A DNA stretch of 64,000 nucleotides, taken from positions 196,038-260,037 of the forward strand of contig CAVVGZ010000005.1 of the NCBI GenBank assembly GCA_963747965.1. Reading direction: 5' to 3'. How positions within the stretch are numbered: the first letter of the stretch is position 1; every line of letters begins with the position of its first letter. Below the pieces are notes generated by a model. The model saw only the letters and a program-made list of their open reading frames with translations, searched no databases and was not told where the DNA came from. The DNA comes from CAVVGZ01 sp963747965. Lineage in GTDB: Bacteria; Chloroflexota; Anaerolineae; Anaerolineales; Anaerolineaceae. A program made the position numbers and the translations under genes. Positions 57,944 through 64,000 of this stretch are shown here, piece by piece.

Positions 57944-57974
57944 TTGCTCCTCTTGACGGACCATCCAATCACCC

Positions 57975-58919
57975 TTGGCCTCATCGAAACGCATCGATGC
58001 AGCAATCGGAGGGGCTGACAACATTACCAGCGGCACCGGACGGGATATCATCCTGGCCGGGAATGGCGGAGACACGGTCACTGCCAATTATGGGGAAACT
58101 GCTCGAAAGGTCATGATGGCGCGCAACCTGGTCTTTGGAGACCACGGATTTATTGATTATGTTGGTTATGACAGCTACCCGGATGAGAACTACCTGACAG
58201 GGGATAACGATGCCCGCGATATCGACCGGGTCTGGTCAACGGATACATCGATCGGCGGCGATGACACGATTACGACCGGATCGGGCAATGATATCATCCT
58301 GGGTGGTACAGGTGCAGACATCATCGCTTCCGGAGCCGGGCAGAATATCGTCCTGGGAGACAACGGTGAGTTAGATTCGAAAGCGGGTTATGATCCGGCT
58401 GCTGTCTTCTCAGTCCATCCCTTCATGCTGTGCGATATCCGCACCAGCGGCTACGCAGATGGCGGGAATGACACCATCACAGCCACTGATGGTGACGATA
58501 TCATCTTCGGTGGTGCAGGAAACGACGAGATTTATGCTGGGGACGGAAAAGACCTGGTTTTCGGAGACCAGGGTTTGGTCACTTGCAACAAGCTCGATCC
58601 CAACTGTTACGCCGGATGGTGGTACGACTACATTGCACAGTTTGGCGGCCTGACCGGCAGCGGCGATGACCTTGTCTACGGTGAGGGCGGCGCTGACATT
58701 ATCCTTGGCCAGGAAGGCAGCGATACCGTCTATGGCGGCGATGGCGATGATGACATCATCGGCGGTCATAATGTGCCCGGTGGGTTGGACAGCGGCGATA
58801 AACTGGATGGCGGCGCAGGGAATGATTTGATAGCAGGCGACAATGCATTCATTTGCCGGCGGGCAGATGGGCTGTGCCCGCGGACCCAGGCACTGACAGG
58901 TGATATACCTGTACGGTGA
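57975..58919 (+). CDS. Giant protein, piece 11: RTX block
   Basis: Before it, 57943-57995 runs through two further frames (IAPLDGPSNH, then LGLIET). True sense here starts near 57993 (IDAAIGGADNITSGTGRDII). Calcium motifs: GSGNDIILGGTGADIIASGAG, GDDIIFGGAGNDEIYAGDGKD, GGADIILGQEGSDTVYGGDGDD. Ends near 58895 (extra G). Confidence 0.78.
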   Translation: MASSKRIDAAIGGADNITSGTGRDIILAGNGGDTVTANYGETARKVMMARNLVFGDHGFIDYVGYDSYPDENYLTGDNDARDIDRVWSTDTSIGGDDTITTGSGNDIILGGTGADIIASGAGQNIVLGDNGELDSKAGYDPAAVFSVHPFMLCDIRTSGYADGGNDTITATDGDDIIFGGAGNDEIYAGDGKDLVFGDQGLVTCNKLDPNCYAGWWYDYIAQFGGLTGSGDDLVYGEGGADIILGQEGSDTVYGGDGDDDIIGGHNVPGGLDSGDKLDGGAGNDLIAGDNAFICRRADGLCPRTQALTGDIPVR

Positions 58920-61110
58920 CAGCCTGAACGGAGGACCGGATGGTGAGGCGTTGAATAACGGTCTGGCGCAGGTTTACCCGGACGGGGTTGTCCAGCGGGA
59001 TGTCACGCTTTATGACCATGCTTACGATACGAGTCCATTCCTGTATGGCAGTGATTACATAGCCGGCGGTCCGGACAACGATGTGATCTTCGGCCAGCTG
59101 GGCAATGATATCATGCAGGGCGACGGTTATATCGGCGATTATGGTGCTCACACCGCTTTCAATGCATACCGCGATGAGAACCTCGTGTTGCATGTGGTCC
59201 CTTCATTCGAAGCGGAGACCGATGGCGATGATTACATGGAAGGCAATGGCGGCGATGATGTGCTGTTCGGAAACCTTGGCCAGGATGATCTGGTTGGCGG
59301 TAGTTCTATCTACTTTGGATTGACTACCCCCGAGATGCGTCCGGATGGACAGGACCTCCTGTTTGGCGGCGCAGGGACTGACCTGGCGCGGAATAATCTG
59401 GGCGATGAATCTGCCAACGGGCATGCCCGCGACGCAGATGTGATGGCTGGAGACAACGCCAATATCATTCGGATTGTCGGTACGAACAACACAGCAACCT
59501 CCAGCTTCCTGAGCTATGGTTATGATAATTACGGGACAATCAAGATCATCGTGCGGGCTGTTGAATTGCTCGACTACACTCCCGGAGGACCAGACTACAT
59601 CCCAGCCAGCCTGAATAATGACATCGGAAGCGCCGACGAACTGCATGGAGAGTCTGGCGACGATGTGCTGTATGGCATGGTGGGGAATGATGTGCTGTAC
59701 GGCGAAGGGCAGGATGACGATCTGATCGGCGGTTGGGGGAATGACTGGCTCTCCGGCGGTACGGGAAACGATGGTCTGCTGGGTGATGATGGCCGCATTT
59801 ACACCAGCCGCAACGGCACCGCTGAGCCGCTTTACAACATCGGCGATCTGAATGGACAGCTGGACCAGTTCATCTACACCCCGGGAAAAATCCAGACAGC
59901 AACCATCAATGTGAGCGGCGAGCTCAAAAAGACTTTCAACATCACGCCATTCAACCTGGATTATGCCCTCCAGGATCCTCTATTTGACCCCTTGTACGCA
60001 GACGACGTGATGTACGGCGGGCTTGGCAACGACTTCCTGCACGGCGGATCTGGTGATGATGCGATATCTGGTGCTGAGGCGCTCCCGCTGGCCGCAGTTG
60101 GGCAACCGGGTGAGACCCAAACCAGCACTGTGGTCGTGCTGGTTGACGAACTGATCCTCAGCGGGTATGACCGGCCGTACAACCCGGGCAACCTGTTGAT
60201 GTTCAATAATGTTGACCTTGATGGTCAGCACATAGAGCACCGTACCCGGGCAGGTGAGTTTGCACTTTACGATGAGTATGACCCGCTGCGCCGGATCATA
60301 CTCACGGATGGTACTGTGCAGTATGAATTCCTGCTCAACTTCAATCAGACGGAAGGGACCCCGGTCATTGCCTGCGTTGCATATGACAATAGAGGCAGGT
60401 GCACGTCGAGGGTGACCGCCTATAACGAAGGCAGGGATGCCATCTTTGGCGACCTGGGCAATGACTGGCTGGTCGGCGGACCGGGAGAGGATGACCTGTT
60501 TGGCGGGTACGGCAATGATCTGCTGAATGTTGATGATGACCTGACCACCAATTCCGGTGCCAATGATAAACCCGATACCCACCCGACCTATGAAGACCTC
60601 GCCTATGGTGGAGCGGGCAGGGATGTGCTGATCGGCAACACGGGCGGTGACAGGCTGATTGACTGGGTAGGCGAGTTTAACAGTTACCTCGTGCCCTTTG
60701 CCCCATTTGGCATGGCTTCAGTCAGCCGCACGCTTCAGCCGCAATTGCCTGAATTCCTGTACCTGCTGGCTGCCAGCGATGGTGCAGATCCCACCCGGCC
60801 TTACGATACGGGCAATGACCCGCTGCGCAACGGTGAGCCGGAAGGAGAATTGGGCCTGGTCCTGCAAAAAGACTTTGACTGGCATGAACAGACTGGCGCA
60901 CCAGCTGATCCTCAGGCAGGCAATATCCCGGGCGGCAAGAGAGATGTGCTGCGGACTGCCAATTTCAACGATGGCAAATCCCAGGGCTTCTACTCCGACA
61001 GCGGCGTCTGGATTGTCACCAACGGGACGCTTGGAGGTGGCTCCATCTGCCCTGGGCGGCGATGCGGTGAGCGTATTCTATGTCGATTCTTACCTGCCCA
61101 ACTACTTTGA
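58900..61110 (+). CDS. Giant protein, piece 12: RTX block and start of the first lectin-like domain
   Basis: True sense from about 58896 (IYLYGDSLNGGPDGEALNNG). RTX motifs continue to about 60660 (GGPDNDVIFGQLGNDIMQGDG, GNDWLSGGTGNDGLLGDDG, GGAGRDVLIGNTGGDRLIDW). After that a beta-sandwich domain begins (FNDGKSQGFYSDSGVWIVTN). Near 61040 an extra A moves to the frame that holds SALGGDAVSVFYVDSYLPNY, and near 61155 another A moves on to the next piece. Confidence 0.78.
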   Translation: MIYLYGDSLNGGPDGEALNNGLAQVYPDGVVQRDVTLYDHAYDTSPFLYGSDYIAGGPDNDVIFGQLGNDIMQGDGYIGDYGAHTAFNAYRDENLVLHVVPSFEAETDGDDYMEGNGGDDVLFGNLGQDDLVGGSSIYFGLTTPEMRPDGQDLLFGGAGTDLARNNLGDESANGHARDADVMAGDNANIIRIVGTNNTATSSFLSYGYDNYGTIKIIVRAVELLDYTPGGPDYIPASLNNDIGSADELHGESGDDVLYGMVGNDVLYGEGQDDDLIGGWGNDWLSGGTGNDGLLGDDGRIYTSRNGTAEPLYNIGDLNGQLDQFIYTPGKIQTATINVSGELKKTFNITPFNLDYALQDPLFDPLYADDVMYGGLGNDFLHGGSGDDAISGAEALPLAAVGQPGETQTSTVVVLVDELILSGYDRPYNPGNLLMFNNVDLDGQHIEHRTRAGEFALYDEYDPLRRIILTDGTVQYEFLLNFNQTEGTPVIACVAYDNRGRCTSRVTAYNEGRDAIFGDLGNDWLVGGPGEDDLFGGYGNDLLNVDDDLTTNSGANDKPDTHPTYEDLAYGGAGRDVLIGNTGGDRLIDWVGEFNSYLVPFAPFGMASVSRTLQPQLPEFLYLLAASDGADPTRPYDTGNDPLRNGEPEGELGLVLQKDFDWHEQTGAPADPQAGNIPGGKRDVLRTANFNDGKSQGFYSDSGVWIVTNGTLGGGSICPGRRCGERILCRFLPAQLL

Positions 61111-61127
61111 AATCCAGGCGACTATAA

Positions 61128-61412
61128 ATGCTGCCAAACCGTTGGCAGGGTATGCAGTCAAATGCCTACCTGATCTTTGACTATGTCAGCCCAACTGATT
61201 TCAAGTTTGCAGGGGTGAATATCTCCACCAACAAAATTGAAATGGGATACCGCACAGCTGATGGATGGTTAATTGATACAAGTACCAACTACTGGCTCAA
61301 GCCGGATACCAACTACAACCTGCTGCTGGCGTTGAACGGCACAACCGCCACCTTGATGATTGATAACCGGGCACTCTTCACTTACACATTTGCACCCTCG
61401 CACAGACGCTGA
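61128..61412 (+). CDS. Giant protein, piece 13: first LamG/concanavalin-like domain
   Basis: True sense from about 61156 (NAYLIFDYVSPTDFKFAGVN) to about 61400. Such DY.SPTDFKFAG sandwiches occur at the C-terminus of other bacterial surface proteins. The next stretch, 61402-61530 (TDADGFTHMLNEGMVGIGTN), is in another frame. Confidence 0.68.
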   Translation: MLPNRWQGMQSNAYLIFDYVSPTDFKFAGVNISTNKIEMGYRTADGWLIDTSTNYWLKPDTNYNLLLALNGTTATLMIDNRALFTYTFAPSHRR

Positions 61413-61569
61413 CGGATTTACGCATATGCTCAATGAAGGTATGGTGGGTATTGGGACAAACAATGCCAAGGGGCGCATCGATAATGTGGCCGTGCAGGTA
61501 CTGCCCCCTGAAATCACATTGAGCCAGAACGGATGACTTTAACAACGTAGCGAACTGCTGCAGCCGGAT

Positions 61570-62076
61570 GTGGGCAGCTGGCAGTTTAGTGGGGGAAAAT
61601 ACCTGGGAACTCCAGCAGCCGGCGAAGTCGCTGCGGTGAGCCTGTCACAGCTGGAGATTAACCCGGCATACAAGCTGCAGTTGGAAACAACCCTGCAGGC
61701 AGAGGGCACAGGCGGGATCGTTTTTGACCAGTACAGCCCGACTGATTTTAAATATGCTGCACTGTCAGTCGGTACCGGCCAGATTGTGATCGGTCATTAC
61801 ACCGAGCGCCACGGCTGGGTGGTGGATGCCTATACAACTCAGGCACTGCTCAGCGGAACAGAATATATACTGGGAGTGACTCTGTTGGGTAATGTGGTGA
61901 CGGTCACCCTGGGTGGCCAGGTTATGTTGACAAAGTCGTACAATGCGATGCTGATTGATGGGGCTTATGGCTTGCTAAGCGTTAACGGCACCACATCCTT
62001 TACCCAATTAACAGTCACGACCAACGATCCTGCCTATAATCCAACTGCCTGGAACGGACAATCCACCGACAGTTGA
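61570..62076 (+). CDS. Giant protein, piece 14: second LamG/concanavalin-like domain
   Basis: True sense from about 61552 (ELLQPDVGSWQFSGGKYLGT) to about 62055. FDQYSPTDFKYAALSVGTGQ repeats the pattern of the first sandwich, so the two are tandem duplicates. Carbohydrate binding is possible but no binding residues can be asserted. Confidence 0.68.
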   Translation: MGSWQFSGGKYLGTPAAGEVAAVSLSQLEINPAYKLQLETTLQAEGTGGIVFDQYSPTDFKYAALSVGTGQIVIGHYTERHGWVVDAYTTQALLSGTEYILGVTLLGNVVTVTLGGQVMLTKSYNAMLIDGAYGLLSVNGTTSFTQLTVTTNDPAYNPTAWNGQSTDS

Positions 62077-62104
62077 AATCACCGGTTCTGCTGATGGGGA
62101 TACG

Positions 62105-62419
62105 GTGAGCGGAAAAATGGTCACATTTACCGCCAACGCTGTGGATGACAAATCAGTTACCCGGGTGGAGTTCTTCATCAACGGCATATCCATCGGTGTG
62201 GACACGGACGGCACAGACGGCTGGTCAATTACCTGGGATTCCACCGGTTTCACCAATGGGGATTATGTCCTCACCACGATCGCCACAGACAGCGCTGGGC
62301 AAACCACCAGCTGCATCATCAATGTCAAAGTGAGCAATACCCAAACCTCACCGGTGATAAATGTTGGTAGTTTTAGCCAGACTACATCTACTGGCAGGGT
62401 TGGAAAATGGAATGCGTGA
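62105..62419 (+). CDS. Giant protein, piece 15: bacterial Ig-like domain
   Basis: True sense from about 62057 (NPPTVEITGSADGDTVSGKM) to about 62400. DDKSVTRVEFFINGISIGVD and TTIATDSAGQTTS are the hallmark of Big-type domains that follow enzyme or adhesin domains. Left at an extra A in a run of A. Confidence 0.72.
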   Translation: MSGKMVTFTANAVDDKSVTRVEFFINGISIGVDTDGTDGWSITWDSTGFTNGDYVLTTIATDSAGQTTSCIINVKVSNTQTSPVINVGSFSQTTSTGRVGKWNA

Positions 62420-62669
62420 AGTTACCATCAGCATTCTGGATAGCAGCGGCAGCCCACTCGCAGGAGCTTCATTATCGCTGGTATGGAGTGACGGCGTCAA
62501 AGTCACCTGTACGACAGATGCGGATGGGAAATGCACCGTAAAACGCAGCAATATTGCCAGGACCGTATCCAACCTGACACTGAACGTCAGTGATGTCACA
62601 TTGCCCGGTTATGTGTATGACCCGACAGCAGCCGGGAATACCAGCGTTACAGTTTATAAACCCAGATAA
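62361..62669 (+). CDS. Giant protein, piece 16: C-terminal Ig/transthyretin-like domain
   Basis: True sense from about 62405 (NGMREVTISILDSSGSPLAG). The ISILDSSGSPLAGASLSL and TTDADGKCTV strands fit an Ig-like or carboxypeptidase-regulatory fold. The protein ends TSVTVYKPR at a TAA at 62667; no sorting signal, no membrane anchor and no type IX signal follow. Confidence 0.72.
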   Translation: MLVVLARLHLLAGLENGMREVTISILDSSGSPLAGASLSLVWSDGVKVTCTTDADGKCTVKRSNIARTVSNLTLNVSDVTLPGYVYDPTAAGNTSVTVYKPR

Positions 62670-62704
62670 AAGGACCTTGACACCCGAAAAGTCTGTAATG
62701 AAGG

Positions 62705-62742
62705 AACACCAACAGGCGGAGATTCCTCCGCCTGTTGGTGTA
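62705..62742. terminator. Strong hairpin after the giant gene
   Basis: ACACCAACAGGCGGAG pairs with CTCCGCCTGTTGGTGT around a four-base loop, a 16-bp stem. It lies 35 bp past the stop codon. No T-run follows, so it could act in RNA stability as well as in termination. Confidence 0.75.
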
Positions 62743-62850
62743 AACGGGGGCAAATGGAATGGATTGATATTGTGATATTTTTCTCAAAGAAGTACTTCAA
62801 GGAAGCTGTATTTTGAATGTTCGAAGAAAAGAAGCATCTTATCCACTGAT

Positions 62851-63013
62851 TTGAGCCGCCTTTCCTGTGGGTAAATTTGGGGTAATTTTGGGGTAATGCC
62901 GGTAACACTGCATGGAAACTATGCACAATATGGACAAAATCAGCTGATTTTTGTGCAATGTGTGGACAAAATGGACATTATGGACGCTGTGGATAGCAAA
63001 AATGCCCCTTCGA
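62851..63013 (+). repeat. Island-border repeat R, copy 2
   Basis: Similar to 33740-33903 throughout. Here the TGGACA words are clearest: TATGGACAAAAT, TGTGGACAAAATGGACATT, ATGGACGC. It ends in CCCCTTCGAATCAGG, the start of the next scar. No gene is visible in 62743-62850 or within the repeat. Confidence 0.75.
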
Positions 63014-63050
63014 ATCAGGATGTTGTGGGTTCAAATCCCGCCGAGGGCGC
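63007..63050 (+). other. Diverged tRNA-Arg-like attachment scar
   Basis: CTTCGAATCAGGATGTTGTGGGTTCAAATCCC... matches the tRNA-Arg 3' half in layout (anticodon arm, T-arm with GTTCAAATC, GGGCGCC end) but with several changes. No 5' half. It might derive from a different tRNA-Arg gene or have drifted. Confidence 0.7.
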
Positions 63051-63208
63051 CAGAGATGGGGGATAAATTTATAAATAACCACAAAAACAAGCGAGAATCA
63101 ACGCCAAAAAAAAGTAATATTTTTCAATTGAAATAATGCTTCGGGTTTGTCGAGACAGGTATTATGCATGAATTTTAAGTCATCTAATGATTCGACTCAC
63201 CATTGTCC

Positions 63209-63237
63209 TCGACAAAGGACTTTTAGTGATGTATGAA
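63209..63237 (+). promoter_or_regulatory. Promoter of toxin-antitoxin copy 2
   Basis: TCGACA, 17 bp, TATGAA, in the same position as the stronger TTGACA/TATGAT of copy 1. One mismatch more in each box suggests lower strength. Confidence 0.7.
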
Positions 63238-63279
63238 TTATGAGAAGTCAAATAATCAGGATATCAGAAAGAGTAAATC

Positions 63280-63501
63280 ATGGCTGAATATCTGCAAGTT
63301 CGAAGCAACGGACAAATTACATTGCCGGCTCCAACGCGCCGTAAAGCTAAAATCACAGAGGGTGATTTACTTGAAGCCTTCGTTGACGCAGACGGAACCA
63401 TTCGCTTGGTTCCAAAACTGGCCCTAGATCGTTCTTTAGCCGAAAAATATCAGCTAGATGATGTTGCCTGGGCGTTAAAACAGAAAGATCAAAAAGCATG
63501 A
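63280..63501 (+). CDS. AbrB/MazE-type antitoxin (copy 2)
   Basis: 73 residues, nearly identical to copy 1: AEYLQVRSNGQITLPAPTRRKAK and EGDLLEAFVDADGTIRLVPK form the swapped-hairpin domain, then the toxin-binding helix. Differences are few (KITEG for KISEG, KLALD for KLAMD, a final A for E). Its stop overlaps the toxin ATG by four bases (ATGA), so the two are co-translated. It should neutralise the PIN toxin and repress its own promoter. Confidence 0.92.
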   Translation: MAEYLQVRSNGQITLPAPTRRKAKITEGDLLEAFVDADGTIRLVPKLALDRSLAEKYQLDDVAWALKQKDQKA

Positions 63502-63992
63502 GGCGTATTGTTGTTTGTGATACTGGCCCGCTTATCCATCTAAGCGAAGCAAATATTCTCTATTTATTACGTTTGGCCGGTGAAGTTTTCATCCCACCTG
63601 TCGTGGCAAAAGAATTCGAGCAGAACATTTCCAGTATAAAACTTCCAGACTGGGTACAGGTCAATGAATTAGATATAACATCTCAGGAAAATACACTTAA
63701 ATGGGCGAACCAGGTTGATGAAGGTGAGTCTGCTGCCATTGCGCTGACCATTCAAATGCAAGCCGATTGGTTGTTGAGTGGTGATGCAAATGCCAGGCAA
63801 TTTGCCGAGTCTCTCGGGTTAGAAATCCATGGATCAATCGCATTGCTGCTTTATGCGGTAGCGACCGGGCATGTCGAGAGTCAAGATGATGCGTTGAATT
63901 TATTAAGTTCCTTGGCGGCTTCACCACTTTGGATTTCTGACCGGGTATTGAGTCAGGCACGCAAGGCTATTGGCAAACTCTACTCGGCATAG
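63498..63992 (+). CDS. PIN-domain toxin, DUF3368 type (copy 2, intact)
   Basis: 164 residues. The PIN nuclease site is complete: Asp8 in VCDTGPLI, Glu77 in VDEGESAAIAL, Asp90 and Asp96 in QADWLLSGDANAR. PIN toxins are metal-dependent RNases that stop growth by cutting tRNA, rRNA or mRNA; DUF3368 members pair with small AbrB or UPF0175-type partners. Complete with its stop at 63992, eight bases before the window end. Its intact state beside an eroded copy at 30288 suggests this is the one under selection. Confidence 0.92.
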   Translation: MRRIVVCDTGPLIHLSEANILYLLRLAGEVFIPPVVAKEFEQNISSIKLPDWVQVNELDITSQENTLKWANQVDEGESAAIALTIQMQADWLLSGDANARQFAESLGLEIHGSIALLLYAVATGHVESQDDALNLLSSLAASPLWISDRVLSQARKAIGKLYSA

Positions 63993-64000
63993 AATAATAC

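Larger units (their letters stand above)
37784..62669 (+). other. Giant secreted beta-repeat/RTX protein locus (whole, about 8,300 residues if frame restored)
   Basis: One continuous coding sense runs for 24.9 kb and changes frame about 22 times; each junction joins smoothly once one base is removed (19 cases) or one base restored/two removed (near 53380, 57940, 61553). Order of modules: signal peptide; Thr/Pro/Glu-rich acidic region; beta-helix-like part with GNDT motifs; a very long array of beta repeats (AYIG...A.VDAGG.V.V.A) from about 41 to 53 kb; a second beta-helix part with a dockerin-like calcium site; RTX nonapeptide blocks 57.2-60.6 kb; two lectin/LamG-like domains; two Ig-like domains. 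It is probably exported and calcium-stabilised at the cell surface. No type I secretion genes are near. The individual readable pieces are listed below. Confidence 0.8.
63042..63992 (+). repeat. Toxin-antitoxin module, copy 2 of a duplicated segment
   Basis: Colinear with 29822-30747 from GGGCGCCAG to the toxin stop. The leader has drifted most (about 180 bp), while promoter and antitoxin are closely similar. This copy is the intact one. Confidence 0.85.

Noticed and set aside
38550..62669. Sixteen independent genes
   Set aside because: The pieces join into one sense with matching domain style at every overlap, and most downstream pieces lack start signals; a single broken gene is far simpler.

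Overview
The window looks like a chromosomal stretch from a Chloroflexota bacterium, probably class Anaerolineae. This is inferred from the style of its proteins (lipoproteins and TPR proteins with PTPTPT-type linkers, a BMP-family nucleoside ABC system, groESL under CIRCE) and not from a marker gene. A bacterial chromosome backbone is interrupted by a tRNA-Arg integration hot spot.

Backbone, 1-23.6 kb. The window opens inside a bacterial microcompartment (BMC) operon (2-4897): pentamer shell protein (cut by the edge), acylating aldehyde dehydrogenase with a C-terminal encapsulation-type helix, BMC-H, EutJ-like chaperone, permuted BMC-T, a small BMC-associated protein, two more pentamer proteins and a small zinc-ribbon protein. 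The signature enzyme must lie left of the window, so the substrate cannot be named. Next, on the minus strand, come a HAD-IIA phosphatase, groES-groEL under a perfect CIRCE operator, two tandem membrane-anchored TPR proteins and a polytopic GT-C-like membrane protein. On the plus strand follow a decayed short-chain dehydrogenase, trmD, a complete BMP/ABC nucleoside importer (lipoprotein, ATPase, two permeases), two lipoproteins with an NBR1-like four-tryptophan Ig domain, and a PfkB sugar kinase.

Hot spot, 23.6-64 kb. tRNA-Arg(TCG) is followed by at least three tandem segments bounded by copies of its 3' end (23656, 29783, about 33.9 kb degenerate, about 63.0 kb diverged). Segment 1 (23.7-29.8 kb) is an AT-rich satellite or phage-like element with a tyrosine integrase, a ribbon-helix-helix remnant, a wrecked SF3 helicase/primase, small genes, a coiled-coil protein and an HTH protein; it is peppered with the motif ATACTGAGC. 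Segment 2 (29.8-34.0 kb) has an AbrB/PIN toxin-antitoxin pair with a dead toxin, then a decayed TOTE-type primase-helicase. Segment 3 (34.0-63.0 kb) carries a histidine kinase, a response regulator, a receiver-like protein and a gene of about 25 kb for a giant secreted beta-repeat/RTX protein (about 8,300 residues if one frame is restored). A second, intact copy of the toxin-antitoxin module closes the window.

Frameshifts. No frame break is visible in genes before 15.8 kb, but many genes after it are broken by single-base shifts, overwhelmingly +1. About 22 lie in the giant gene alone, and the ABC importer, both lipoproteins, the integrase and the response regulator are also hit. Either this part of the assembly has insertion-type sequence errors or the loci are pseudogenes; reads are needed to tell. 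Coordinates of fragmented genes below give the whole footprint and state where the frame changes.
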